From assembly GCF_000314995.1 (NCBI RefSeq), contig NZ_BAEO01000055.1:186001-250000 (forward strand): DNA of 64,000 nucleotides. The letters run 5' to 3'. The notes under the pieces were generated by a model that saw only the letters and a list, made by a program, of their open reading frames with translations, made no database searches and was not told the DNA's origin. The DNA is from Paraglaciecola arctica BSs20135. GTDB lineage: Bacteria > Pseudomonadota > Gammaproteobacteria > Enterobacterales > Alteromonadaceae. Position numbers and translations under genes: made by a program. How positions within the stretch are numbered: the stretch's first letter is position 1; every line of letters begins with the position of its first letter. Below, in pieces: positions 8,367-17,741 of this stretch.

Positions 8367-11300
8367 ATGCTAGATTTTATTTTACGCTTTGCGATAAAAC
8401 GCAACATTCTTGTCATGGTGCTAGTGCTGGTGGTTTCGGCGCTAGGCTTGTGGAATTTCACCAAATTACCCATTGATGCTGTGCCTGACATTACTAATGT
8501 ACAAGTAATGATTAATACTGATGCACCAGGTTATACGCCGCTGGAAGTCGAACAGCGTATTTCATATCCCCTTGAAACCGCATTGGCAGGATTGCCAAAC
8601 TTGGAAGGCACGCGCTCTGTTTCTCGCTATGGTTTATCACAAGTGGTTGCCGTCTTCAGTGACAATACCGACGTGTACTTTGCACGCCAGTTGGTAAATG
8701 AAAGGCTTTCCGCTGCAAAGTCAGAATTACCACTTGGACTGGAGCCTCAGTTAGGTCCCATTGCGACCGGACTTGGCGAGATATTCATGTTTACAGTTGA
8801 CGCCGAACCTGGCGCGACGGATAAAGATGGTAACTTGATTACACCTATGGAATTACGCTCTGTGCACGACTGGGTGATCCGCCCTCAACTTATGCGAGTG
8901 CCGGGGGTTGTTGAAGTCAATCCCATCGGGGGCTTTGAGCGAGAGTTAGTCGTGGCTTTTGACCCTGAAAAACTGTTGACCTACGGCGTCACTCAAGCTG
9001 ATTTAGTCAATGCCATTGAAAATAACAATACTAACCAAGGTGCCGGTTTTATTGAGAAGAATGGCGCACAATGGCTCATTCGGATCCCAGGGCAAATTGA
9101 AAACATTAACGCCCTTGCCAATACAGTGGTGAAAACCACTGATGGCGCCAGTGTTCGTATTAGCGATGTGGCAAATGTGGTTGAAGGACATGGCCTACGC
9201 ACAGGTGCAGCGACTCAAGATGGCCGTGAAGTGGTGATGAGCACAGTGTTTATGTTGATAGGCGAAAACAGCCGCACAGTTGCATATGCAGTTGGCGAAA
9301 AACTTAAAGAAATCAATAACTCACTACCAGAAGGGATTGTCGCAACCGCCGTATATGATCGCACAAAACTAGTTGACCAAACACTTAATACCGTCAAGAC
9401 CAACCTGGTTGAAGGCGCATTGTTGGTTATCGTTATTCTGTTTCTGCTCTTAGGTAATTTTAGAGCCGCGTTTTTAACTGCCTTAGTGATCCCTTTTGCC
9501 ATGTTAATGACAATAACCGGCATGGTGCAAACCAAGGTCAGTGCTAACTTAATGAGTTTAGGCGCATTGGATTTTGGTCTGCTGGTTGATGGCGCTATTA
9601 TCATTGTCGAAAACTGTTTACGTCGTCTCAGTCATGCTAGTCCAGACGGTCAGCAACTAGCACTAAAACATCGTCTGGATATTGTATTCACAGCCACTAA
9701 AGAAGTGATACGCCCAGCCTTATTTGGCGTATTTATCATTACTGCGGTATATCTGCCCATTTTTGCGCTAGAAGGCGTGGAAGGTAAGATGTTTCACCCG
9801 ATGGCGCTTACTGTTGTTATTGCTTTGTTATGTTCGATGGTTTTGTCCATCACCTTTGTACCCGCCGCTACTGCTTTGTTGTTTAAAAAGCCTGTTAAAG
9901 AAAGTCGTAACTTCATCATGAGCGGTGCGACTTTTGTTTATAAGCCTGCTCTTAAGTGGGTAATAAAAACAAGATGGTTTGTGGTGGTGTTTGCCGTCGC
10001 TCTGGTGGGGATCATGGGCTATCAGGCAACAAAGCTTGGCAGCGAATTTGTGCCTAACTTGGATGAGGGAGACATTGCTATGCATGCACTGCGTATTCCT
10101 GGTACATCATTGAGTCAAGCGGTAGCACTACAAGAAAGCTTAGAAGCCCGCATCATGGAAATGCCAGAAGTGGAGCGGGTATTTGCAAAAATTGGCACCG
10201 CCGATGTCGCTACCGATGCTGTACCGCCTAGTGTTGCCGATAACTTCATTATTATGAAACCACGAGAGCAATGGCCTAACCCGAATAAAACCAAAGACCA
10301 AATTGTTGAAGACTTAGCAGCATTAGTTGAGCCTATTCCAGGTAATCGTTATGAATTTTTGCAACCCATACAGATGCGTTTTAATGAACTGTTGTCAGGC
10401 GTGCGAGCCGAGCTAGCAATAAAGGTATTTGGTGATAATTTTGAAATATTGAATGCTGTCGGCAGCGAGATTGAGAGTGCTATCGGCAGTGTCGAGGGAG
10501 TTGCTGACATCCAAATGGAACAAACAACAGGTTTGCCGATGCTCACCATAGTGCCGAAAATGGAAAAGTTAGCGCAATACGGCATTTCAAAAACGCTTAT
10601 TCAAGAGCAATTGGCAACATCCTTGGGTGGACGCGTGGCAGGAAAATTCTATGAGGGAGATGCAAGAGCCGATATTGTTGTGCGTTTGCAAGAGAGCTTG
10701 CGCAGCGATGTTGATGCATTATATCGCCTACCTATCCACTTGCCAGATGGTCACTATGTACCATTACAAGAGTTGGCTGATATTGAAATGCTACTGGGTG
10801 CAAACCAAGTCAACAGGGAAAATGGTAAGCGCCGCGTTGTGGTGACTGCAAATGTTCGCGGTAGGGACTTGGGCAGTTTTGTAGCGGATATAAAAACACA
10901 AATAGAGAGCAAGGTAGATATTCCTGCGGGTTATTGGCTGGAATATGGCGGCACCTATCAGAAGTTACAATCTGCTTCACAGCGTTTGTCCATAGTAGTG
11001 CCAGTCACTTTGTTATTGATCCTTGGACTACTCATTCTTGCATTAGGCTCGTTTAAAGATGCCATGATCATATTCACTGGTGTGCCATTAGCCCTAACCG
11101 GCGGCATTGCTGCGCTTATGTTGCGAGATATTCCTTTTTCAATATCAGCGGCAGTTGGGTTTATCGCATTATCAGGGATTGCCATACTAAATGGTTTGGT
11201 CATGGTGTCGTTCATACGGGATTTGCGTAAACAAAACATACCGCTGGAACAAGCAATATTTGATGGCGCAATCACGCGCCTGCGGCCTGTCATTACCACA

Positions 11301-11504
11301 GCGCTGGTTGCTTCATTAGGTTTTGTGCCAATGGCGTTAAATACGGGAATGGGCTCTGAAGTACAGCGCCCCTTAGCCTCTGTGGTTATCGGTGGGATCA
11401 TTTCATCAACCATACTGACCTTGTTTGTGATCCCCGCGTTATATCGATTATTGCATAAAGATAAAACACCTACGGCTGACAAGGAGCAATTAAATGCTCA
11501 ATAA
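8367..11504 (+). CDS. czcA: CzcA-type heavy-metal RND efflux pump
   Basis: The 1045-residue protein is a complete HME-RND transporter with twelve membrane helices and two large periplasmic loops. It starts MLDFILRFAIKRN and ends in the usual LFVIPALYRLL. The fourth-helix signature near residue 400, LDFGLLVDGAIIIVEN, has the DFG..VDGA..VEN pattern of the divalent-cation (Zn/Co/Cd) pumps. The Cu/Ag CusA type has an alanine-rich variant there. Proton-driven export of zinc, cobalt or cadmium is therefore the best guess; the exact ion is not proven. Its last codons overlap the start of the hupE-like gene (11 bp). Confidence 0.93.
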   Translation: MLDFILRFAIKRNILVMVLVLVVSALGLWNFTKLPIDAVPDITNVQVMINTDAPGYTPLEVEQRISYPLETALAGLPNLEGTRSVSRYGLSQVVAVFSDNTDVYFARQLVNERLSAAKSELPLGLEPQLGPIATGLGEIFMFTVDAEPGATDKDGNLITPMELRSVHDWVIRPQLMRVPGVVEVNPIGGFERELVVAFDPEKLLTYGVTQADLVNAIENNNTNQGAGFIEKNGAQWLIRIPGQIENINALANTVVKTTDGASVRISDVANVVEGHGLRTGAATQDGREVVMSTVFMLIGENSRTVAYAVGEKLKEINNSLPEGIVATAVYDRTKLVDQTLNTVKTNLVEGALLVIVILFLLLGNFRAAFLTALVIPFAMLMTITGMVQTKVSANLMSLGALDFGLLVDGAIIIVENCLRRLSHASPDGQQLALKHRLDIVFTATKEVIRPALFGVFIITAVYLPIFALEGVEGKMFHPMALTVVIALLCSMVLSITFVPAATALLFKKPVKESRNFIMSGATFVYKPALKWVIKTRWFVVVFAVALVGIMGYQATKLGSEFVPNLDEGDIAMHALRIPGTSLSQAVALQESLEARIMEMPEVERVFAKIGTADVATDAVPPSVADNFIIMKPREQWPNPNKTKDQIVEDLAALVEPIPGNRYEFLQPIQMRFNELLSGVRAELAIKVFGDNFEILNAVGSEIESAIGSVEGVADIQMEQTTGLPMLTIVPKMEKLAQYGISKTLIQEQLATSLGGRVAGKFYEGDARADIVVRLQESLRSDVDALYRLPIHLPDGHYVPLQELADIEMLLGANQVNRENGKRRVVVTANVRGRDLGSFVADIKTQIESKVDIPAGYWLEYGGTYQKLQSASQRLSIVVPVTLLLILGLLILALGSFKDAMIIFTGVPLALTGGIAALMLRDIPFSISAAVGFIALSGIAILNGLVMVSFIRDLRKQNIPLEQAIFDGAITRLRPVITTALVASLGFVPMALNTGMGSEVQRPLASVVIGGIISSTILTLFVIPALYRLLHKDKTPTADKEQLNAQ

Positions 11505-12189
11505 TATTAAACCATTCGCCGCATTCCTTATAGGTTTGCTTTTGGTAAGTCTGTCTTTTGGTGCACTTGCGCACGGAGTGGATGACAATACCCGAGTGTT
11601 CTTGGAACAAAATACGGGCATGCAATTCATTCCGTTTATCTATATTGGCGCTAAGCATATGTTTACCGGCTACGACCACATATTGTTCTTGGTCGGCGTG
11701 ATATTTTTCCTGTATCGAAGTCGTGATGTATTGCTGTACGTAAGCATGTTTACTGTTGGTCATAGCATTACTTTGTTATGGGGGGTATTGGGTGACATCC
11801 AGGTTAATCCCTATTTAATTGATGCCATCATTGGCTTCTCGGTTGTGTACAAAGGTTTTGATAACTTGGGTGGTTTTAAACGCGTGTTTGGCAGGCAGCC
11901 GAATACCAAGTTGGCCGTGCTGATATTCGGTTTATTTCATGGCTTTGGTTTAGCCACTAAGCTGCAAGAATTTGAACTGGCTCCAGACGGATTAGTTGCC
12001 AATATGATTGCATTTAACATTGGCGTCGAATTGGGGCAATTTATGGCGCTTGCCTTCATTGTGATTGTGATTAACTTTTGGCGAAAACTACCGTCATTTG
12101 AGCGTTTTTCAACCGTTACAAACACCATGCTTATGAGCGCTGGGTTTATGTTAATTGGTCTCCAGTTAACTGGCTATTATTTACATTAA
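11494..12189 (+). CDS. HupE/UreJ-family membrane protein
   Basis: The 231-residue product has a signal-like first helix ending ALAHG, then about six membrane helices with the family motifs HMFTGYDHILFLVGV, FTVGHSITL and LFGLFHGFGLA. HupE/UreJ proteins are proposed nickel/cobalt permeases linked to hydrogenase or urease. Neither enzyme is nearby, and here the gene lies inside a metal-efflux operon, overlapping czcA by 11 bp and preceded by AAGGAG. A role in metal export or metal handling is inferred from this context. Confidence 0.85.
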   Translation: MLNNIKPFAAFLIGLLLVSLSFGALAHGVDDNTRVFLEQNTGMQFIPFIYIGAKHMFTGYDHILFLVGVIFFLYRSRDVLLYVSMFTVGHSITLLWGVLGDIQVNPYLIDAIIGFSVVYKGFDNLGGFKRVFGRQPNTKLAVLIFGLFHGFGLATKLQEFELAPDGLVANMIAFNIGVELGQFMALAFIVIVINFWRKLPSFERFSTVTNTMLMSAGFMLIGLQLTGYYLH

Positions 12190-12206
12190 TTAGAACGAGA
12201 GAACTT

Positions 12207-12734
12207 ATGACACAACATGTAGTAAGCACAAAAACATTAATAAAATCGACCATTGCTGCCACTATTATCGCAGCCGTGGTATTCGTATGTTTTATTCTTC
12301 CAGCAGAATACAATATTGACCCAACGCACATCGGTCATGAACTAGGATTAACCGCGTTGGCACACCTTGACGATGAATCAATACCAGTAGCAAAAGACAC
12401 CGCAATCACAGAGCAAGGACAACAGGTGATTGAAGTAATGGTGCCTGCCGGGACAGGTATTGAATATAAATTTCAAATGAATCAATACGACAAAATGACC
12501 TACGAGTGGTTAACCGATGGCGAACCGCTTTATTTTGATTTACATGGTGAGCCTGAAGGCGACACTACAGGTTATTTTGAGAGTTACGCTATAGCCACGC
12601 TTTCAGAAATGAAAGGCAGTTTCACCTCGCCTTTTACCGGCTCTCACGGCTGGTATTGGAAAAACACCAATAACAAACCCGTCTCAATCCAATTGATTGT
12701 TTCGGGCCAGTACACCGCTATTGGACTTAAATAG
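12207..12734 (+). CDS. Membrane-anchored periplasmic protein of metal-resistance clusters
   Basis: The 175-residue protein has a single N-terminal membrane helix (IKSTIAATIIAAVVFVCFIL) and a soluble domain predicted in the periplasm (GTGIEYKFQM, YFDLHGEP, FTGSHGWYWKN). Proteins of this form are commonly found after HupE-like genes in RND metal operons and are annotated only as transmembrane anchor proteins; no biochemical role is known to me. It lies 17 bp after the hupE-like gene in the same operon. Confidence 0.75.
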   Translation: MTQHVVSTKTLIKSTIAATIIAAVVFVCFILPAEYNIDPTHIGHELGLTALAHLDDESIPVAKDTAITEQGQQVIEVMVPAGTGIEYKFQMNQYDKMTYEWLTDGEPLYFDLHGEPEGDTTGYFESYAIATLSEMKGSFTSPFTGSHGWYWKNTNNKPVSIQLIVSGQYTAIGLK

Positions 12735-12757
12735 TAAACACCACATAGGACTATAAA

Positions 12758-13084
12758 ATGAAAATTATTTTACGCACATTATTACTGATTGCCTATATTG
12801 GGCAAGGCGCTGCCATTGCACATCAAGACCATAACGAAATTACTAGTGAAACTGCACTTGGCATTGCCAATAAATTCGTCCAACAGCTTACATTTAAGGA
12901 TTTTGGTTATGAAGTGGGTCAACTTAACGAAAGTTGGAAATCGCTAACAGAAGCGAACTTCAGTGTAATTGAAGTGTTGGAGAAATCGTTTATCGTTAGC
13001 GCAGCGAACTCATCTACTAATACAGTCATTTATTTCGAGATAGCCAAAAATGGAAGCGTGCTCAGTGTAAACGCTTCTAAGTAA
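12758..13084 (+). CDS. Small secreted protein, last gene of the metal-efflux operon
   Basis: The 108-residue product has a signal peptide ending GAAIA, then HQDHNE, a possible metal-binding start. The rest is a compact domain, possibly helix then beta strands (SETALGIANKFVQQL, VYFEIAKNGSV). It resembles small periplasmic proteins seen at the end of similar operons (I believe DUF6488, not certain). It lies 23 bp after the anchor gene, so it probably belongs to the same transcript. A periplasmic metal-binding accessory is a guess from context. Confidence 0.65.
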   Translation: MKIILRTLLLIAYIGQGAAIAHQDHNEITSETALGIANKFVQQLTFKDFGYEVGQLNESWKSLTEANFSVIEVLEKSFIVSAANSSTNTVIYFEIAKNGSVLSVNASK

Positions 13085-13599
13085 TCAGCATTGAAGGTGA
13101 ACACAGCAACGCTGTTGAAACTCATGCAATCTGACACTTCGCCACATTCTTTGACAATCCGAAAGTCACAGAATGTGTCGTGTTGCAGTTACTCGAAGTG
13201 GAATATTTACAACGGGTAAACTTGCATATGATTCATTTCTAAAAACATGGATGATTGCTGAAAAGTTCTAGGTTAGCCAAAGTAGAGTTGACGAACGATC
13301 CTATCGTCGCAAATGGAAAATGGCAAATTGCAGATAGTCGATGAAATTGACTGTATGATTACTTCGAGGAAGCAACGGTAAGTTAGTAACGACGCCTTCT
13401 ACTATGAGTGTACTGGGAAGGTCGTCCCTCGTAACTGAGTGCCTCTTTAAGCACGATCTCCCGCAACAACTGTTAATTGATTTAATTTGGGGCAGGTTTC
13501 AATTGATTATCAACTGGTGAGGTTATGAGTTGCTCACGGAGCATTAATTGGGATATCGATAGCACAAATGATCAAGATATCTAATTAGTAACTAGCAAT

Positions 13600-13716
13600 A
13601 CCCCACTTTGTACTCCTTAGTGATGATAGCAATGCTGCCCAAATAATCACTAAGGGTATCGTCTCTTTACCATCATATAGAAGCAGATCTTTTTTAAAAC
13701 AACAGCCTGCAAAGTT
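13600..13716 (-). pseudogene. Relic of the C-terminus of a DUF4143-type AAA ATPase
   Basis: The minus-strand translation reads ...CFKKDLLLYDGKETIPL...WAALLSSL. It aligns with the C-terminus of the intact ATPase at 17924-19150 (RFKTGLVLYDGTETMPL...CAAPLSSLWGR). Only about 35 codons are recognisable and no upstream part is visible, so this is a deletion remnant. Confidence 0.65.
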
Positions 13717-13844
13717 AAGTTATACCAATCCTTTTAAATTAATCGCTTCCCAATTAATTTATACACATAAATTGTGTAGTGGCGAATAAATGTAATTGCG
13801 ACACAAGATTGAAAACTCGATGCTTTATTTAAAATTTGTCAATT

Positions 13845-14099
13845 ATTTGGGGCTTTGGCTTGCCTTACTGAGCCTATTACAATTCAAATGAATATGGTGG
13901 CATGGACGGCTGGAATTTCAATTCTTGGTTTGTAACCGAGGTTGTCTTCGAAGGGGCCGTTAAAGGTTTATTTTCGCTTTTGTTTGGATCAGGCTTTATT
14001 TTAATGCCTAACAGTCTCGAAAAGCTCGGCATGGATGTTTACACTAGGCGGCTAGAGTGGTTATTAGCATTTGGTTTGATTTATGGCCAACTACGGTAA
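13845..14099 (+). pseudogene. Fragment of a DUF418 (YeiB-like) membrane protein gene with an in-frame stop
   Basis: In one frame the sequence reads GFGLPY-stop-AYYNSNEYGG, then FVTEVVFEGAVKGLFSLLFGSGF and YTRRLEWLLAFGLIYG. These match the N-terminal region of DUF418 proteins (FEG..RGLFSLLFGAG...RR..WLL..GL.H). The TGA is at 13869-13871 and the frame ends at 14099, so only a short broken piece of the usual gene of nearly 400 codons remains. Confidence 0.65.
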
Positions 14100-14253
14100 A
14101 TTAGAACATGTAGAATTGTAGTGTGTGGTAGTCGCCATATGGGTATTTAATATAGTGTTTTCCAATATATAGGTTGTTGCAATGATTGGTGTTGTAATGT
14201 CATACCAGAACACAAACATCCGCCTTTTATCATGAATAAAAGGCTCAACACAT

Positions 14254-15858
14254 TTAATAAGTAAATTGCGCGTTTACTGCGTTTTTTAAACGCAGCAACG
14301 AGTCTTCTGATTTTTGTTCAACTTTTGACTTAAAAAACAGCGCATTTACGGTTACCAAAGCAAAGTTGGGCATAGTGTAGTGCAATGTTCTTTCGAATTC
14401 GGATTTGTTTCCTAATGCCCGCACCTGATATTGAAGTCGAATAGTCGAGCCATTGGTTTGGTTGTTGGCTTCGGCAATCCAAGTATCGTTTGTGCTTTGA
14501 ATCACTTTCCAAGATAAATGATTTTTACCCAAGGCTGTCTGTATATCTTCTTCAAATGTATCACCTTTAATTAAAGGCTGTGATGAACTCACATACACTT
14601 TTGATGATTGTGGGTGCCAGTCTGACCATAATCCAGGCGAGCTAGCATATGATAGTACCTGTGCCGCTGGTTTATCCATCACTATAGTGTTGATAATCTG
14701 AGTAGTAGAGGTGCTAAACCATAAATTTGAAGCTAGCCAAAATGTAACAGGTAAGCGAATAAGCTCAAAAAACGTCAGACTTTTACTACCTTCTAAAAAG
14801 TGACTAATAGCAACAAAACCATAAACAACAGTGAATGTGCCAAGTATTAACATTAAGGCCGATAATTTTGGCGACATAAATAAAAACATAACTGTGATAG
14901 CTATTAGTAGTAGAAAATTAATAGCAGTATAAATTTTCACTAAGTTTGATACTTGGGGATCATATTTTACTATGTTGGTACTGCCCGAGCTTTGCAGTTT
15001 GCTTGTTGAGCCATCGCCTTTTATACAATCCCTTGGTCTCCAGCCAGTTGGTTTAAACCATAATATAAATTTGTCATGCCACGAAGCTGTTTTTACCGTG
15101 TCTTTTGCTAACATTTCCCAATGCTGCAAATTTGCTTTAATGGGGTTTAAGGTATTGAGGGGGAGCGTGGTGCCATAATGACATGGCTCTTGGGCTAATT
15201 CTGGTTGCCATGTGCCAAATATGCGATCCCATATGGCTAAGGTTCCACCGTAGTTTCGGTCAATATATACGGGGTTTTTGGCATGATGAACACGGTGGCT
15301 GGAGGGTGTTGAAAATATGCCCTCTATAAGCGGTACTTTGTTTATGGCTTGAGTGTGTAACCCGAATTGATAGAGTTTTAGTAAAATAAACAAAATTAAG
15401 AATACTTGAGGAGGGCAACCTAAAAAGGCTAAGGGCAGATAAAATACCCAAGAAAAAGCATATTGGAAGGCACTCTGCCGTAATGCTGTGGTGAGGTTGT
15501 ATTCTTCACTTTGGTGATGTCCAACATGGGCGCCCCATAAGAAATTTATTTCATGGGCAGCTCTGTGAAAAGCGTAATAACAAAGATCCAAAACAAAAAA
15601 GAATACAACCCAAGTAATTGGCTCCTGAACACTAAAATCCAACGACCTGTGGTTTTCCCATAAGTACATATAAGCCGCAAATGTGAAAGTTTTTAATAAG
15701 GCATCCGATATCAATAGGCACATTCCCATCGAGAGGCTATTGACTGAGTCGTTATAGCGATGCAGGTTCTTGCCTTTTAGCCTTAGGAATATATATTCGA
15801 TAGCCATAAAGAACATAAATAAGGGGATGACTAAACCATTGAGATTGTATTCAGACAT
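14254..15858 (-). CDS. Sterol desaturase/fatty-acid hydroxylase fused to a C-terminal SRPBCC-like domain
   Basis: The 534-residue product begins with membrane helices and a fatty-acid-hydroxylase domain. Its three histidine clusters are FHRAAH (about 97-102), HVGHH (111-115) and HRVHH (188-192), the di-iron ligands of this superfamily. A linker and two or three further helices lie around residues 305-395. The C-terminal 140 residues (DKPAAQVLSYASSPGLWSDWHPQSSKVYVSS...) look like an SRPBCC/polyketide-cyclase-type ligand-binding domain. Family role: oxygen-dependent hydroxylation or desaturation of a lipid. The fused domain could present or bind the substrate (inference). The divergent AraC-family gene is its probable regulator. 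Confidence 0.82.
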   Translation of the reverse strand: MSEYNLNGLVIPLFMFFMAIEYIFLRLKGKNLHRYNDSVNSLSMGMCLLISDALLKTFTFAAYMYLWENHRSLDFSVQEPITWVVFFFVLDLCYYAFHRAAHEINFLWGAHVGHHQSEEYNLTTALRQSAFQYAFSWVFYLPLAFLGCPPQVFLILFILLKLYQFGLHTQAINKVPLIEGIFSTPSSHRVHHAKNPVYIDRNYGGTLAIWDRIFGTWQPELAQEPCHYGTTLPLNTLNPIKANLQHWEMLAKDTVKTASWHDKFILWFKPTGWRPRDCIKGDGSTSKLQSSGSTNIVKYDPQVSNLVKIYTAINFLLLIAITVMFLFMSPKLSALMLILGTFTVVYGFVAISHFLEGSKSLTFFELIRLPVTFWLASNLWFSTSTTQIINTIVMDKPAAQVLSYASSPGLWSDWHPQSSKVYVSSSQPLIKGDTFEEDIQTALGKNHLSWKVIQSTNDTWIAEANNQTNGSTIRLQYQVRALGNKSEFERTLHYTMPNFALVTVNALFFKSKVEQKSEDSLLRLKNAVNAQFTY

Positions 15859-16004
15859 TAGTGAACCACGTTAAAATTGTTGTTATATGCTCCTTAGTAT
15901 CTGTCTACTTAGACTAATAGTCATTGACACTAACGTCTAAAAATTGACAGTATGTGACAGTTTCATCATATATATTCTTCGTAAACTGCACATGCAAGGT
16001 TGTC
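15859..16004. promoter_or_regulatory. Divergent promoter region of the desaturase and AraC genes
   Basis: The 146-bp region holds two TTGACA hexamers about 26 bp apart. The second, at about 15943-15948, is followed after 17 bp by an AT-rich hexamer (CATATA) and is a plausible -35/-10 pair toward the araC-family gene. Repeated TTGACA/GACAG words could be regulator half-sites. This was judged by eye only. Confidence 0.35.
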
Positions 16005-17018
16005 ATGAAATATCTCTATATCGAAGGAGAGTGGGTTAATTCTCTGCTCAATACTTTTGCTGATTTAGGATTAAATCTTAAAACAATCATTCAAGATTTC
16101 GATGAAATTGAAAATGATCGCGTGTTTACTAATCAAAGATTAGAAGTAAGTATCGTTAGGAAAATTTGGCATCGGGCGGATAGGTTGGCGCAAGACCCGC
16201 TTCTGGGAGTTAAGGTAGGCAGATTACTTAATTATAGAGCGCTAGGCGTTTTGTCACCTGTGATTTGGCATAGCCCAACTATTCGAGATGTTATCGAAAA
16301 TATTAAAAAATTTCAGACGCTGATCAGCGAAAGTGGCCGCTACCATATTAATGAAAGACTTATTGATAATGAGCCAAGCCTTTACTGTGAATATGTTGCT
16401 GTAGAAAGTAGCGTACCCATTAATCATCATCAAATTTTGGCGGTTGTAGCGCATACTATTGAATTGATGAGAGCAATTACCAGCAGTACCTTCAAGATTA
16501 ATAAAATATATGTACCAAAGAGTCTGAATGCAGAACTACTTGCAAATAAGTTTGGAATTAAGGTAATCAGTCATAATGGTAATTTTGCGATTTGTTTCTC
16601 TTCCAATCAAATAGATAAACCTTTTTTGGGAGTAGATAATAACCTTTATCAAATAAATTTGGCTTACGCCGAAGAACTCTTGAGGGGCAAGAATGCATCT
16701 AGTGCGCTGATTAACTCAGTTAAGGCTTTAATTAAAGAAGGGGGGCTTGCTTTAGCTAATATAGAGTTTGTAGAGTCGTCACTCAGACTAAATAAACGTA
16801 CATTGCAACGCACCTTAACTAAATACGGCACAAGTTTTCGTCAACTTAAAGAGGAGGTGTTGAAAGAAGAAACAGTTAGCCTACTGCTAAAACAATCAAT
16901 AGATATGGAAGGGTTAGCTTCCTATTTAGGATATTCAGAGCCCAGTGCTTTTTATCGCGCTTTTAAGACATGGTATAAAATGACACCAAAGCAATTTTAT
17001 AAGGGCCACCATTATTAA
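16005..17018 (+). CDS. AraC-family transcriptional regulator (arabinose-binding-like N-terminal domain)
   Basis: From the ATG at 16005, preceded by AAGG, the product has 337 residues. The N-terminal two thirds (LLGVKVGRLLNYRALGVLSPVIWHSPTIRDVI) match the OruR/ArgR-type ligand-binding domain seen in many gammaproteobacterial AraC proteins. The C-terminal 100 residues form the double helix-turn-helix (SSLRLNKRTLQRTLTKYGTS; LASYLGYSEPSAFYRAFKTW). It is divergent from the desaturase gene, which suggests local control of lipid modification. A longer reading from 15954 lacks a ribosome site. Confidence 0.88.
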   Translation: MKYLYIEGEWVNSLLNTFADLGLNLKTIIQDFDEIENDRVFTNQRLEVSIVRKIWHRADRLAQDPLLGVKVGRLLNYRALGVLSPVIWHSPTIRDVIENIKKFQTLISESGRYHINERLIDNEPSLYCEYVAVESSVPINHHQILAVVAHTIELMRAITSSTFKINKIYVPKSLNAELLANKFGIKVISHNGNFAICFSSNQIDKPFLGVDNNLYQINLAYAEELLRGKNASSALINSVKALIKEGGLALANIEFVESSLRLNKRTLQRTLTKYGTSFRQLKEEVLKEETVSLLLKQSIDMEGLASYLGYSEPSAFYRAFKTWYKMTPKQFYKGHHY

Positions 17019-17037
17019 TTTATTTTCTTGCCTCCAA

Positions 17038-17679
17038 CTACAGTGGCAAAGCAATCAAGTTACCAAAACCACCCTCTGGCATAATATCTTGATTAGGAAA
17101 TAATCTATCGAAGCAATCAAATGATAGTAACGGATAGAGTTCCATTGTTTTACGCAGTAGACCATTGCCTAACCGCCGAGCATCACTGGCCGCTACAGCT
17201 TCTGAGAAAAATATCCATACAATGACCGCCATGCCCACTTCGTGAACGCTCTAATAAATAAGGAATATCTAATGATCCACAAGTAAGAGAAAATGCTGTT
17301 TCCGCTTTAAACCAATCATCTTTGTCAAAATCAGCGGCTAGAATATACGTTGAGTTATCATTTAATAAAGGGTAAATACCTACCGTTTGAATACCTTTCA
17401 AATGCCCATAAATAGCCTGATAATCAGGAGCTTTAAATTTCTGGTTTTACATTCGGTACAGCTAATCTTTGGTTTGTTGCAGATATTTGGTTGCCATTCA
17501 TTCCAACAAGCAGGTGAATCGCCACTTCTACCATTTTTTGATTCCCACCTAAACGGATACACATCATTACGGCCCTTAAAATATGATAGAAAAAGGGTAG
17601 TTTTAGATTCAGGAGAGGCGTGTAGATTAAAGTTTTGAGCTAATTCAGTTTCATATTGTGCGCACGATATGCGTATCAT
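17038..17679 (-). pseudogene. Frameshifted fragment of a TOTE-type archaeo-eukaryotic primase gene
   Basis: Three minus-strand frames join into one protein. The first part (17398-17679) has SPESKTTLFLSYFKGRNDVYPFRW...SPACWNEW...CTEC. The second (17183-17445) has KFKAPDYQAIYGHLKG...GIYPLL...AADFDKDDW...LLERSRSGHG. The third (17038-17238) has WIFFSEAVAASDARRLG...SFDCFDRLFPNQDIMPEGGFGNLIALPL. This order and the DFD catalytic motif match the primase-like domain of TOTE conflict-system proteins, which normally continue into a helicase. Two frameshifts (near 17445 and 17220) and the loss of everything after NLIALPL mean it is dead. TOTE systems are predicted anti-phage or genome-conflict systems. 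Confidence 0.75.
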
Positions 17680-17707
17680 TTAAGTTTAATAATTAGAAAA
17701 ATAAAAT

Positions 17708-17741
17708 AAGAAAGCCCGAATATTGCTATTCGGGCTTTCTT
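17708..17741. terminator. Strong symmetric hairpin, bidirectional terminator-like
   Basis: Arms AAGAAAGCCCGAA and TTCGGGCTTTCTT enclose TATTGCTA. It sits between the primase relic and the ATPase gene and could terminate transcription either way; with the relic dead it may be a leftover. Confidence 0.65.

Larger units (their letters stand above)
13085..14253. other. Gene-poor stretch with decayed gene fragments
   Basis: This stretch of about 1.2 kb after the metal operon holds no intact gene. Two relics can be recognised (an ATPase C-terminus on the minus strand near 13600-13716 and a DUF418 fragment near 13845-14099). A loose inverted repeat (CACATTCT/AGAATGTG) spans 13143-13177. The remainder, 13180-13600, shows nothing I recognise. 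Confidence 0.6.
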
